The notes under the pieces are model-generated. The model was not told where the DNA came from. It saw nothing but the letters and a program-made list of their open reading frames with translations, and made no database searches. A stretch of DNA of 64,000 nucleotides, taken from positions 1-64,000 of the forward strand of contig NZ_JAMXBH010000015.1 in assembly GCF_023913735.1 (NCBI RefSeq), in the 5' to 3' direction. Made by a program: the position numbers and the translations under genes. This document shows, in pieces, positions 27,573 to 36,187 of this stretch. Origin of the DNA: Pseudarthrobacter raffinosi (GTDB taxonomy: Bacteria > Actinomycetota > Actinomycetes > Actinomycetales > Micrococcaceae). How positions within the stretch are numbered: position 1 is the first letter of the stretch; each line of letters starts with the position of its first letter.

Positions 27573-29099
27573 TCAGTGATGGTCCTGCAGCTGGCCATTG
27601 GGCAGGGATGAGTGGTCGGGCAGATCCTGAGAAACCGCGCCAACGTGTTGAAGTCTGAGCTCTTCGAGAAGCTCCGGCGGCCAGGTCGGTGGTTCCCAGT
27701 CGGGGTGTTCGCTTTGGTAGTGCCGTCCGGTGGGTGAGGTCCAGCCGGGTGGTTCATTCTTGGTGGCGGTGGTGGGTTTCCAACCGGTGATGTGTCTGAG
27801 TCTGTGGTGTTTGTGGCAGGGTTGGCCGAGATTTGGGATGCCGGTGGTGCCGCCGTGGGCCCAGGCGAGGAGGTGGTCCGCTTCGTTGTCGAGGGACTGG
27901 TTGCTGCAGCCTGGGAACGGGCATTTTCCGTCCCGTAGTCGTAGCCATTGGCGTTGGGCTTTGGTGAGCCGGTAGCTGGTCCGGCCGATTTCCAGGGGTG
28001 CGCCGTCGCGGGGATCGATCAGGACGCGGTGGAAGGATTCGGCACCGTCGGCGATCAGGTGGCGGGCCATGGATGGCGGGATCGGCCCGTATCCGTCGAG
28101 CATGGCGGGTTCGTCGGTCTGGCCCAGCAGCGCCATGACCGGGACCGTGATCAACACCTGCGCCCGCGGGGATGGAACACCGCCGCTTACGGCGATGCCC
28201 CCGGTCTCTTCGTGGCTCGTTTCGCCGGTCGCGCCGCCGCTCTTTTCCCTACCTTCATCACCGGTTCCGCTGCCTGCACTGTTGTTGGTCAGAAGCCAGG
28301 TGGCGGCGATGTCTGCTCGGAGCTGGCTGAGGTTCCGGTCCTCATGAGGCCCCTGCAACGCCCTGGCCACTGTGGTGGTGCGGTTCCAGATCCCGGCGGC
28401 GGTGTCCGCAGGGAGGTAGGCGGAGAGCCAGGCCATGCCGTCGCGGTCCGGGGCATATTCCAGGCGTCGGTCGGCTGCGCTCTTGATATGGCGTTTTTCG
28501 ATGCTGACCGGGTGGTGGCGTTCCCGCCAGGTGCGGGCCTTGTGCCGGAACCTTCCGGGGATGAGCTCACCGGCGCGGCCACGTGCCGGATTCACCACGT
28601 GAGGGTCCAGGAAATGTGCCTCCAACGCCGCCGCGCCCGGCCTGTCGAGGTTGGTGGTTTCGTCGACCATGATCCGGGCGTGCTGCCACGAGATCGTCCC
28701 TGCCTGCAGCGCGGAGAATGTCAGCGGCAGGGCCGTGGTCAGGGCGTGGGCTTCGGCGAGGAGGGCCCCGGCAGTGCGTTCACTGACCGTCAGGGCACAC
28801 GCGACCTCCGCGACGACGGCCATCTCCTGCCCGGTATGGTCCTCGGGCGACGTTGCAGGGCCCGCCAAAGCCTCGGCGGCGGCGGTGTAACCGGCAGCCA
28901 GCCAGGCCTTCAGTGCGGCACTTTTCGCGTCCAGCCGTGAGATCTCGGCCAGCCCGTCCAGGAATTCATCTGCCCGCCGACGCATAGGATCAGCGTCCCC
29001 GGAACTGTTGGAATCAGTCCCGTCCCGGAGCGCCACAGCCAGCTCAGCGAAGGACACCGCAAGGGACTCCGCCGTCGCCACAGCTGCTCTGCTATCCAT
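27573..29099 (-). CDS. DUF222/HNH endonuclease-like protein (13E12 family)
   Basis: 508 residues. N-terminal DUF222 (about 60-300) and a C-terminal HNH domain: LRDGKCPFPGCSNQSLDNEADHLLAWAHGGTTGIPNLGQPCHKHHRLRHITGW, with paired Cys and the catalytic D-H/N/H pattern. Such proteins are present in many copies in Arthrobacter and mycobacteria and are not linked to a known phage or restriction system; their DNA target is unknown. ATG 29099 is preferred over TTG 29105. A set of tandem repeats lies behind its promoter. Confidence 0.87.
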   Translation of the reverse strand: MDSRAAVATAESLAVSFAELAVALRDGTDSNSSGDADPMRRRADEFLDGLAEISRLDAKSAALKAWLAAGYTAAAEALAGPATSPEDHTGQEMAVVAEVACALTVSERTAGALLAEAHALTTALPLTFSALQAGTISWQHARIMVDETTNLDRPGAAALEAHFLDPHVVNPARGRAGELIPGRFRHKARTWRERHHPVSIEKRHIKSAADRRLEYAPDRDGMAWLSAYLPADTAAGIWNRTTTVARALQGPHEDRNLSQLRADIAATWLLTNNSAGSGTGDEGREKSGGATGETSHEETGGIAVSGGVPSPRAQVLITVPVMALLGQTDEPAMLDGYGPIPPSMARHLIADGAESFHRVLIDPRDGAPLEIGRTSYRLTKAQRQWLRLRDGKCPFPGCSNQSLDNEADHLLAWAHGGTTGIPNLGQPCHKHHRLRHITGWKPTTATKNEPPGWTSPTGRHYQSEHPDWEPPTWPPELLEELRLQHVGAVSQDLPDHSSLPNGQLQDHH

Positions 29100-29206
29100 A
29101 CCCAAATCATCCCGCGCGGGTCTGACAATAACGGCGAGGCTGAACGGCTATGTGCATAACCCTGCTGACGTCATTGTCGAAGTGTCGGCGGAGCTGGGCG
29201 GGGCTT

Positions 29207-29331
29207 AAGTGTCCCTTCGCGCTGGGCGCTTATGTGTCCCCTCGCGCCGGGGAGCTCCAGTGTCCCTTCGCGCGGGGGGCTCAAGTGCCCCTCGCACGGG
29301 GGCCTCAACTGTCCCCTCGCGCCTGGTAATT
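29207..29331. repeat. Five degenerate 24-26-bp tandem repeats
   Basis: Units starting at 29207, 29232, 29258, 29283 and 29307 share AGTGTCCCYTCGCGC followed by a G-rich tail and CTC. Copies differ at several bases and by one or two in length, so the array is old. It is between the DUF222 gene and the oxidoreductase gene and codes for nothing recognisable. The short, contiguous units without distinct spacers rule out CRISPR. Confidence 0.8.
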
Positions 29332-29348
29332 GGGGACGGTGAGGAGCG

Positions 29349-30320
29349 TCAGATGCTGACAACAACCTTGCCGCGGACGCGCCCTTCGTGCATGTATTCG
29401 ACGGCGGCCGGCGCCTCAACGAGCGCGTAGACCTTGTCCACGGCAGGCTTCACACTGCCGGCTTCAATGAGCATGGTCAGCGCCTCGAGATCGCGATAGT
29501 TTTCCGTCGAAACAAGCCCCTTGAATTTCTGCCCGGAGAACAGTGACACCAGCGGCGCACCCATCGAACGCTCAAACCCGCCGGTCAGGTTCCCACCGCC
29601 CTCGCCGCCGACGATCACCAGCGTGCCCCGCGGGGTCAGCACGCGCCGCAGGACTGCGAGCGGCCGGTTGCCGGCGGTATCCAGGATGACGTCGTAACGC
29701 ATTCCGGTGCGGGAAAAATCGTCCCGGGTGTAGTCGATGACGTGATCAGCGCCGAGGGACCGGACCAGCTCCACTTTTCCGGTGCTGCAGACTCCTGTGA
29801 CCTCTGCCCCGAACGCTTTCGCCACCTGCACCGCAAAGGACCCTACTCCCCCACCAGCACCGATGATCAGCACCTTCCGGCCAGTCGTCACCTGTCCGGC
29901 ATCGCGGACAGCCTGCAACGCGGTTACACCCGAAATGGGTGCCACCGCAGCTTCCTCGAACGTTAGGTTCGCGGGCTTCGTGGCCACACAATCCTCCCTG
30001 GCGCAGACAAATTCCGCGAAGGACCCCTCACACGTACCGAACACTTCGTCGCCAAGCTGGAAGCGTGTGACGCCAGCATCCACGGCCTCCACGACGCCGG
30101 CAACCTCACGGCCGCGGACCGGAATCTTGGGCTTCTTCAGCCCGAAGCCGAAGAGGCGGAGCAGGTACGGCCGCCCGGTCATAAGGTGCCACACACCCTG
30201 GTCGACGCCGGCCGCGCGGACCCTGATCAGTACTTCCCCATCACCCGGCAGAGGCAGCGGGATATCCCTTAGTTGGAGCACGTCGGCATTCCCGTAAACG
30301 TCCTGCACGATAGCTTTCAT
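29349..30320 (-). CDS. NAD(P)H-dependent quinone-oxidoreductase-like MDR enzyme
   Basis: 323 residues, zinc-free medium-chain dehydrogenase. Catalytic-domain pieces GDGEVLIRVRAAGVDQGVWHLMTG and PVRGREVAGVVEAVDAGVTRFQLGDEVFG; NADPH site VLIIGAGGGVGSFAVQVAKAFGAEVTGVCS; substrate side DYTRDDF and DTAGNRP. No zinc-ligand cysteines. It reduces quinones or reactive enones; substrate unknown. ATG 30320 overlaps the TGA of the upstream HTH gene (ATGA), making it the third gene of an operon with a membrane protein and that regulator. Confidence 0.88.
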   Translation of the reverse strand: MKAIVQDVYGNADVLQLRDIPLPLPGDGEVLIRVRAAGVDQGVWHLMTGRPYLLRLFGFGLKKPKIPVRGREVAGVVEAVDAGVTRFQLGDEVFGTCEGSFAEFVCAREDCVATKPANLTFEEAAVAPISGVTALQAVRDAGQVTTGRKVLIIGAGGGVGSFAVQVAKAFGAEVTGVCSTGKVELVRSLGADHVIDYTRDDFSRTGMRYDVILDTAGNRPLAVLRRVLTPRGTLVIVGGEGGGNLTGGFERSMGAPLVSLFSGQKFKGLVSTENYRDLEALTMLIEAGSVKPAVDKVYALVEAPAAVEYMHEGRVRGKVVVSI

Positions 30321-30547
30321 GATGCGTCTCCTTGATGATTCGGGTACTGGAACACGTCCTCGAGCGGCACGCTGAGCACATGGGCGATCTGGAACGCCAT
30401 CTCCAGGGACGGCGAGTACCGGCCCTGTTCTATGGCGATGACGGTCTGGCGGGTGACGCCCACACGTTCGGCGAGTTCGGCCTGCGTCATCTCGCCCCGT
30501 TCGAACCGCAGGCGGCGGATTGAATTGGTCACCCGCGTTGGCTTCAC
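30317..30547 (-). CDS. Small XRE/Cro-type helix-turn-helix regulator
   Basis: 76 residues, nearly all HTH_3 domain: NSIRRLRFERGEMTQAELAERVGVTRQTVIAIEQGRYSPSLEMAFQIAHVLSVPLEDVFQY. This stand-alone form (YozG-like) is commonly encoded with a multi-pass membrane protein, as here. GTG 30547 overlaps the stop of the membrane gene (GTGA). It probably controls its own operon; the promoter contains GACATAATGTC. Confidence 0.88.
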   Translation of the reverse strand: MKPTRVTNSIRRLRFERGEMTQAELAERVGVTRQTVIAIEQGRYSPSLEMAFQIAHVLSVPLEDVFQYPNHQGDAS

Positions 30548-30972
30548 CACGGCTGGAACCCCCGGCGGTAGGCGACGATCTTGGCTACGGAGCCCAGGAT
30601 CGCGGACAACACAAACGTCAGGTAGATGACGTTTGCGATCCAGAAGTGGCCCACCGCGGCCATCGCCAGGAGCAGTGCCGCGACGCCGCCGATGACCACA
30701 AACGACTGCCCGATGTACTCGCCGAAACGGTAGATCTCCCTGTCGCGCTGGTCCTTCTTCCCGGCCTCCTTCGGCGAAAAAATGCCCAAGAGTATGTGCA
30801 GGGCGATGGACGCAGCAATGGATGCCCCGATGGTCCACAGCAGTGGAGCCACGTACGGAACCTCGGCAACGGGCATTGTGCCGGCCATGCCCAGGACGAT
30901 GGCCAGATACACGCCATAAGAGCCCGTGGCCACCACCCCCATGATCCAGGCGCTCTTCTCTTCGAAGGACAT
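30544..30972 (-). CDS. Four-helix membrane protein, partner of the HTH regulator
   Basis: 142 residues with four membrane segments (about 10-30, 40-65, 88-105, 112-132) and a charged loop KEAGKKDQRDREIYRFGEYIGQ between the second and third. Matches the uncharacterised membrane proteins often paired with YozG-type regulators; function unknown. ATG 30972 is chosen because GGGAG lies 5 nt upstream; ATG 30993 has none. First gene of the three-gene operon. Confidence 0.78.
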   Translation of the reverse strand: MSFEEKSAWIMGVVATGSYGVYLAIVLGMAGTMPVAEVPYVAPLLWTIGASIAASIALHILLGIFSPKEAGKKDQRDREIYRFGEYIGQSFVVIGGVAALLLAMAAVGHFWIANVIYLTFVLSAILGSVAKIVAYRRGFQPW

Positions 30973-31021
30973 TTCCGCTCCCGCCATTCCCATCGGATGT
31001 AAAACAAAGCTGACATCTCAA

Positions 31022-31050
31022 AAGTAAAGAAAACCAGACATTATGTCAAT
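31022..31050 (-). promoter_or_regulatory. Consensus sigma-70-like promoter of the membrane/HTH/MDR operon
   Basis: On the minus strand: TTGACA (31050-31045), 17-nt spacer, TACTTT (31027-31022). The -35 overlaps GACATAATGTC, a likely site for the HTH regulator. The AT-rich patch stands out from its surroundings. Confidence 0.75.
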
Positions 31051-31197
31051 AGTTTTGGACTAGACGCCATAGGAAGTTCAAATGCCGGCCCCAAGTCTGA
31101 GATGGAAGACACGAACCGCCCGTGAGTCTCATCACGTAAGGCGCCAAAGTGATCTGCTGGTTGGCGATCCCCCTCCCAATGACGAGAAGGTATTTGT

Positions 31198-32697
31198 ATG
31201 CAGCACGCCGCCACCAGGCAAGACACAGCCGCCCAAGACGCAAGCCCGGCCGAAAAGCCCAGTCCGGGATCCGGCGTCGCGCAGGTCCTGAACCGGGGAC
31301 TGAACGTCCGGCACATCCGCTTCATGGCCCTCGGTTCGGCGATCGGAACCGGCCTGTTCTACGGCTCGGCCTCCGCCATCCAGAAGGCGGGCCCGGCCGT
31401 CCTGCTCGCCTACATCATCGGCGGCGCGGCGGTGTTTATGGTCATGCGGGCCCTCGGCGAGATGGCCGTCCGCCACCCTGTCTCAGGCTCGTTCGGCCAG
31501 TACGCCAGCCGCTACCTCGGGCCGCTGGCAGGGTTTGTGACCGGCTGGACGTATGTCTTTGAGATGGCGATTGTGGCCATCGCGGACGTCACCGCATTCA
31601 GCATTTACATGGGCTTCTGGTTTCCGCAGGTGGACCGCTGGATCTGGATCCTGGCCATCATCTGCTTCCTGGCCGCACTGAACCTGCTCAGCGTAAAGGT
31701 CTTTGGCGAGCTCGAGTTCTGGTTCTCGCTGATCAAGGTGGTGGCGATCATCGCCATGATCGTCGGCGGCGCCGCCATTATCGCGTTCGGTTTCCAGGCC
31801 GGCGGGTCCACCGTGGCGCCGGGACTCGGGAACCTCGTGGAGCACGGCGGGCTGTTCCCGAACGGCTTCGAGGGGCTCCTGGCCTCGTTCGCCGTCGTGA
31901 TGTTCGCGTTCGGCGGGATCGAGACGCTTGGCATCACCGCCGGCGAGGCCGCGGACCCCAAGAAGGTCATTCCCAAGGCGGTGAACACGGTGCCGGTCCG
32001 CGTCCTGCTGTTTTACGTCCTGACCCTCGGCGTGCTGATGAGCCTCTTCCCGTGGAACGAAATCGGCAGCAACGGCAGCCCGTTCGTCCAGATCTTCAGC
32101 GGCCTGGGCGTCCCGGCCGCACCGCACATCCTCAACGCCGTGGTGATCACCGCCGCACTCTCCGCCATCAACAGCGACATCTTCGGCGCCGGCCGCATCC
32201 TGTTCGGGCTGTCCGGGCAAGGCCACGCGCCGGCAGTTTTCGGTAAGGTCTCGCGCCATGGCGTGCCGTGGATGACGGTAGTGATGATGGCCGGCATCCT
32301 CCTGGTGGGCGTGGTTCTGAACGCGGTCATTCCCGAGGACGTCTTTATCCTGATCGCCTCGATTGCCACGTTCGCCACCGTCTGGGTGTGGGTCATGATC
32401 CTGGCTTCCCATGTCGCGATGAAGCGGGAGATCGCGCGGAAGGGTCTGCCGGCGTCGGAATTCCCCTCCCCGTGGTGGCCCGCGGCCTCCATCCTGACCA
32501 TCGCGTTTATGGCGCTGGTCATCGCCGTCCTGGGCGCCTTCGAGGACACCCGCGTGGCGCTGTACGTGGGCGCGGCGTGGCTGGGGTTGCTGGTCCTCGC
32601 CTACCGCCTGTGGGTCAGAGGTAACGGACGACGCCGGGCCGAGCTTGTGGACGAAACCTCACCGCTCCCGGTGGTCGCCTCAGCCCGCCGGAGCTAA
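31198..32697 (+). CDS. Amino acid permease (APC superfamily, AAT family)
   Basis: 499 residues, 12 membrane segments. Hallmarks: [32 protein letters not shown] (about 35-66) with the GSAIGTGLF substrate loop, [33 protein letters not shown], and [29 protein letters not shown]. Proton-driven uptake of an amino acid such as proline, histidine or an aromatic one; sequence alone does not decide. SD GAGAAGG is 7 nt before ATG 31198. Confidence 0.9.
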   Translation: MQHAATRQDTAAQDASPAEKPSPGSGVAQVLNRGLNVRHIRFMALGSAIGTGLFYGSASAIQKAGPAVLLAYIIGGAAVFMVMRALGEMAVRHPVSGSFGQYASRYLGPLAGFVTGWTYVFEMAIVAIADVTAFSIYMGFWFPQVDRWIWILAIICFLAALNLLSVKVFGELEFWFSLIKVVAIIAMIVGGAAIIAFGFQAGGSTVAPGLGNLVEHGGLFPNGFEGLLASFAVVMFAFGGIETLGITAGEAADPKKVIPKAVNTVPVRVLLFYVLTLGVLMSLFPWNEIGSNGSPFVQIFSGLGVPAAPHILNAVVITAALSAINSDIFGAGRILFGLSGQGHAPAVFGKVSRHGVPWMTVVMMAGILLVGVVLNAVIPEDVFILIASIATFATVWVWVMILASHVAMKREIARKGLPASEFPSPWWPAASILTIAFMALVIAVLGAFEDTRVALYVGAAWLGLLVLAYRLWVRGNGRRRAELVDETSPLPVVASARRS

Positions 32698-32705
32698 GAT
32701 CAGGC

Positions 32706-33340
32706 ATGGTTCCGCTCTCAAACCTGCTGGCGTTTGCGCTGGCGTCCGTGGTGCTGATCGCCGTCCCCGGACCCAGCGTGCTGTTTGTGATCGGCCGTTC
32801 CCTGGCGGTCGGCCGGAAGGGCGGTGTCCTGACGGTACTGGGCAACGCGACCGGGCAACTGGTGCAGGTGGCTGCCGTCGCGCTCGGCCTGGGCATTATT
32901 GTGGCGCAGTCCGTGGTCCTCTTCAGCGTGGTGAAGCTGGCCGGCGCCGCCTACCTGGTCTATCTGGGCATCAAGGCCATCCGGAACCGTCGGCACAACT
33001 CCTTCAGCGATCGTCAGCCAGCGGCCTCCTCGCCACGGCGGCTGGTGGCGGAAGGCCTCGTGGTGGGTGTCACCAACCCGAAATCAGTGGTGTTCTCGTA
33101 GCAGTGCTGCCGCAGTTTGTTGACTATCCTTCCGGGGCCATTCCGTTCCAGCTGGCGCTGCTGGGGGCGGTGTTCCTGCTGATCGCCGTAGTTTCAGATA
33201 GCCTCTGGGCCGTCGCCGCAGGTTCAGCCCGCCAATGGTTTGCCCGTTCGCCCAGCCGGGTTTCAACGGTGGAGGCAACAGGCGGGGCTTTGATGATCGG
33301 TCTCGGTGGGACGTTGGCCCTAACAGGCAGCAAGTCCTAG
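32706..33340 (+). pseudogene. LysE/RhtB-family exporter, single frameshift
   Basis: The first 131 codons are a LysE-family start (LLAFALASVVLIAVPGPSVLFVIGRSLAVGRKGG, LVVGVTNPKSVVF) ending at TAG 33099-33101. The family sequence continues in another frame as VLPQFVDYPSGAIPFQLALLGAVFLLIAVVSDS... to 33340. One missing base near 33096 (expected TTCTTCGTA, found TTCTCGTA) explains it. Either a recent inactivation or a sequencing error. TAAGAT 5 nt before ATG 32706 suggests a leaderless mRNA. Confidence 0.85.
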
Positions 33341-33349
33341 GGACCCCCC

Positions 33350-33441
33350 ACGCTCTCTCACTTTTGGGCGATTTGGCGCAACGCTCTCTCGTATGAGGTG
33401 AGAGAGCGTTTGCCCAAAACGTGCATTAAGTGAGAGAGCGT
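33350..33441. repeat. Nested palindrome with four ACGCTCTCTC copies
   Basis: Outer arms ACGCTCTCTCACTT (33350-33363) and AAGTGAGAGAGCGT (33428-33441); inner arms AACGCTCTCTC (33380-33390) and GAGAGAGCGTT (33400-33410), flanked by TTTGGGC (33363-33369) and GCCCAAA (33412-33418). It can fold as one long hairpin and sits between convergent genes. It looks like a dispersed palindromic element; the right arm supplies the last codons of the NmrA-like gene. Confidence 0.85.
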
Positions 33442-34331
33442 CCGGGAGTTGCGCTCGTGCTCAGACGGCGGCGAGCGCCGAGCGCCGAGCGGACTGCAAC
33501 CGGCATCGGCGTTGTGGGCCGGCCGATCAGGGTGCGGAGGTCCGAGCCGCTGACCAGGAGGTCGCCGCGGGCAATGCCGAGGTCCGAGTCCGCCAGGATG
33601 TCGGCGAAGAGCTCCGGCACGCCGAATCCGGCGAGGAGTCCTGCGTAGTCGCTGGCTGGAAGGTCCTGGTACACCACGGGCTTGTTGGCCGCGGCGCTGA
33701 TTTCCTGGGCCAGTTCGGTGAGCGTGAACGCGTGATCTCCGCCGAGCTCGTAGATCTTGCCGGCCTGGTTTTCGGCAACCAGCACGGCTGCCGCTGCCTC
33801 GGCGTAGTCCACCCGGGCCGCGGCACTGACCTTGCCTTCACCGGCGCTGCCGGCAAGCGCGCCCTGGGCAAGGGTGCCCTGCAGCTGGTCGGTGTAGTTC
33901 TCGAGGTACCAGCCGTTGCGGAGAATGGCGAATGGAGCCCCTGAGTCCTTCAGGATGGTCTCGGTTGCCTGGTGCTCAGCGGCCAGCTTCATGCCAGTGG
34001 TGTCAGCGTTGGCCACACTTGTGTAGGCCAGCAGCTCCACGCCTTCAGACCTGGCTGCCTCAATCACCGTGCGGTGCTGGTCCACGCGCTGGCCAACCTC
34101 GCTGCCGGAAATCAGGAGAACCTTGCTGGCGCCCTGCAGGGCCAGCGCCACGGACGTGGCGTCTGTGTAGTCCATTGCCCTGACCTGGACGCCGCGCGCT
34201 GCGAAGTCGGCAAGCTTTTCAATGGACCGGCCGGCGGCCACAATCTCTGCCGCCGGAACGTTGCGCTCCAGGAGGGCCTCGACGACGTGGCGGCCAAGCT
34301 GTCCGGTTGCTCCGGTGATGACGATGCTCAT
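33426..34331 (-). CDS. NmrA-like NAD(P)H quinone reductase (QOR2 type)
   Basis: 301 residues. Rossmann start MSIVITGATGQLGRHVVEALLER (NADPH loop GATGQLG), then YTSVANADTTGMKLAAEHQATE and PFAILRNGWYLENYTDQL, as in quinone oxidoreductase 2. It detoxifies quinones or similar electrophiles. About 17 C-terminal residues (GARRRLSTSATPGRSLT) go beyond the usual end and are encoded partly by the palindromic repeat, as if the original stop was lost. AAGGA 7-8 nt before ATG 34331. Divergent from its probable HxlR regulator. Confidence 0.88.
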   Translation of the reverse strand: MSIVITGATGQLGRHVVEALLERNVPAAEIVAAGRSIEKLADFAARGVQVRAMDYTDATSVALALQGASKVLLISGSEVGQRVDQHRTVIEAARSEGVELLAYTSVANADTTGMKLAAEHQATETILKDSGAPFAILRNGWYLENYTDQLQGTLAQGALAGSAGEGKVSAAARVDYAEAAAAVLVAENQAGKIYELGGDHAFTLTELAQEISAAANKPVVYQDLPASDYAGLLAGFGVPELFADILADSDLGIARGDLLVSGSDLRTLIGRPTTPMPVAVRSALGARRRLSTSATPGRSLT

Positions 34332-34409
34332 GGGTTGGTTCCTTTCACCATTTCTTGGGGGGGTCACCTTCCACAACCAGCCGCACCGCCAATTACTTCC
34401 TGAAATACA

Positions 34410-34447
34410 GTACGCACTTTTAGGTAAGGTACTCACCTTTTGGTAAG
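34410..34447. promoter_or_regulatory. Two abutting 19-bp direct repeats: HxlR-type operator
   Basis: GTACGCACTTTTAGGTAAG (34410-34428) is followed directly by GTACTCACCTTTTGGTAAG (34429-34447), 16 of 19 bases alike with one shift. They fill the gap just before the HxlR gene and lie 78 bp from the divergent reductase. This is the expected position for binding by the HxlR protein to control both genes. Confidence 0.75.
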
Positions 34448-34449
34448 TT

Positions 34450-34857
34450 ATGGGTATGGAAGCGACTGCATGGCCCACCAACCTGCCGGAAGATCTCCGG
34501 GCACACCTGCCGGAAGGATTGGCCGACGGCGTGTTCCCGGCTGGGTGCCCCAGCCGCACCGTCCTGGACCACATCACCAGCAAATGGGGAGTGCTGATCC
34601 TCCTGGCGCTCTCCGAAGGTGAGCAGCGCTGGAGCGAACTCCGGCGCCGGGCCGAGGGAATCAGCGAAAAAATGCTGGCGCAGACCCTCAAGACCCTGGA
34701 GCGCGACGGCCTGGTCCTGCGGAAGGCGCAGCCGGTCATCCCGCCCCGCGTGGACTACAGCCTGACCGAACGCGGCTATGAGCTGTCCGGCCTGCTCGTC
34801 CCGCTCGTCACCTGGGCCTACAACAACGCTGACGACATCCTCAACGGCCAGCGCTGA
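34450..34857 (+). CDS. HxlR-family transcriptional regulator
   Basis: 135 residues. Winged helix typical of HxlR/YodB/QorR: CPSRTVLDHITSKWGVLILLALSEGEQRWSELRRRAEGISEKMLAQTLKTLERDGLVLRKAQPVIPPRVDYSLTERG. A Cys (in AGCPSR, about residue 33) is at the position that senses quinones or oxidants in YodB/QorR. Start at ATG 34450 or 34456; no clear SD. Likely represses the divergent NmrA-like reductase and itself. Confidence 0.9.
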   Translation: MGMEATAWPTNLPEDLRAHLPEGLADGVFPAGCPSRTVLDHITSKWGVLILLALSEGEQRWSELRRRAEGISEKMLAQTLKTLERDGLVLRKAQPVIPPRVDYSLTERGYELSGLLVPLVTWAYNNADDILNGQR

Positions 34858-35064
34858 TTCCGGCCAGCGCCGACCCCTGAATCCCCTAAGTAGTACTCGT
34901 CCGCGAAGTCGAGTACATGTTACTGGTGTGACTGGTGTGAATAGCGCATAGCGTAAATGTAAGGTGCCAGCCAGGAATTGGAGGACCATCCTCTGCTGGG
35001 AGCGTTCCGGCAACCGCGCCGACAGTGAGCGGCGGACGAGCGCCGCGCTGAAGGAGTTTTTCCG

Positions 35065-35364
35065 ATGGTCAACGCTGCCCGCAATCCGTCCCAACACGAA
35101 CCTCAACATGACCGCCATGACCGCCTCCGCAGAGACGAATCCGACGCGAGACAACCGCGCCTCATGGCAAGGGCCTGGAACCGCGTCCGCGCGGTGCCAG
35201 GCCCAGCAAGCCCCTACAAAGTCGGGGACGCCGTGGTGGGTGACGATCCCTTCAACGGCCGGCACGAGGGTGTGGTGGTCTCACGGAACACCGGCTCTGT
35301 CGGCATCGGAGCCGCAGAGGGCGTTGTCTACTACGATCCCCGCCAGGTCAGACGGCAGGAGTAG
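35065..35364 (+). CDS. Hypothetical 99-residue protein
   Basis: AAGGAG 8 nt before ATG 35065 supports translation. The first 45 residues are basic and low in complexity (HEPQHDRHDRLRRDESDARQ); the rest is a small beta domain: SPYKVGDAVVGDDPFNGRHEGVVVSRNTGSVGIGAAEGVVYYDPRQVRRQ, resembling a KOW/SH3-like module. No family recognised. The 207 bp before it hold no other gene. Confidence 0.55.
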   Translation: MVNAARNPSQHEPQHDRHDRLRRDESDARQPRLMARAWNRVRAVPGPASPYKVGDAVVGDDPFNGRHEGVVVSRNTGSVGIGAAEGVVYYDPRQVRRQE

Positions 35365-35378
35365 GCAACCGGCCCCGG

Positions 35379-36128
35379 CTACCGCGCCGACCAGCCGCCG
35401 TCCATTGCGTAGCTGGCCCCGGTGACCATGCCGGCGTGATCGGACGCCAGCCAGGCCACCAGGGAGGCAACTTCCTCCGGTTCCACCAGGCGTTTCACGG
35501 CGGACTCGGTGAGCATCACCTTGGCCAGGACCTCGGACGCGGGGATACCGTGCACCTTGGCCTGGTCCGCGATCTGCTTCTCGACCAGCGGGGTCCGGAC
35601 GTAGCCAGGGTTGATGCAGTTGGACGTGACTCCGTGCCCCCCGCCCTCAAGTGCCGTCACCTTGCTCAGCCCTTCCAGGCCGTGCTTGGCGGAAACGTAC
35701 GCGCTTTTGAACGGGGAGGCCCGGATTCCGTGCACGGATGACACGTTGATGACGCGGCCGAAGCCGTTGGCATACATGTGCGGCAGCGCGGCCCGGATCA
35801 GCAGGAACGGGGCCTCGAGCATCAGCGCGATGATCCGGCGGAAGTCCGCCGGATCGAACGCTTCGATGGGGCTGATGCTCTGGATCCCGGCGTTGTTCAC
35901 CAGGATGTCGCAGTCCAGGCTCAGGGTGGCGAGCGCGTCAACGTCCAGCAGGTCAACGGCCCAGGCGGTGCCGCCCACTTCGTCGGCGAGGGCGGCAGCG
36001 CCGGCGGAGTCGACGTCGGCCACCACCACTTTCGCCCCGCGGGCGGCCAGTTCCCGGACACAGGCAGCCCCGATCCCGCTGGCGCCGCCGGTCACCACGG
36101 CCTTGCTGCCGTTCAGTGTGTTTTCCAT
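35379..36128 (-). CDS. 3-hydroxybutyrate dehydrogenase (SDR family)
   Basis: 249 residues. NAD site TGGASGIGAACVRELAARGAKVVVADVD, NNAG motif in CDILVNNAGIQSISPIEAF, catalytic Ser in NVSSVHG and YVSAKHG (Tyr-x3-Lys). QSISPIEAF and NCINPGYVRTPLVEKQI are characteristic of D-3-hydroxybutyrate dehydrogenases, which interconvert 3-hydroxybutyrate and acetoacetate. ATG 36128 gives a standard N-terminus; ATG 36146 is possible. The MHS transporter gene starts 60 bp upstream in the same direction, so the pair may import and oxidise hydroxybutyrate. Confidence 0.85.
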   Translation of the reverse strand: MENTLNGSKAVVTGGASGIGAACVRELAARGAKVVVADVDSAGAAALADEVGGTAWAVDLLDVDALATLSLDCDILVNNAGIQSISPIEAFDPADFRRIIALMLEAPFLLIRAALPHMYANGFGRVINVSSVHGIRASPFKSAYVSAKHGLEGLSKVTALEGGGHGVTSNCINPGYVRTPLVEKQIADQAKVHGIPASEVLAKVMLTESAVKRLVEPEEVASLVAWLASDHAGMVTGASYAMDGGWSAR

Positions 36129-36187
36129 TGCAGATCTGTTTCCCATCGTGTGCGCTCAATTTCCCTGCGGTGAACTGCTCAGGCAGT

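Noticed and set aside
29207..29331. CRISPR array
   Set aside because: Units are contiguous and degenerate, with no unique spacers and no cas genes nearby.
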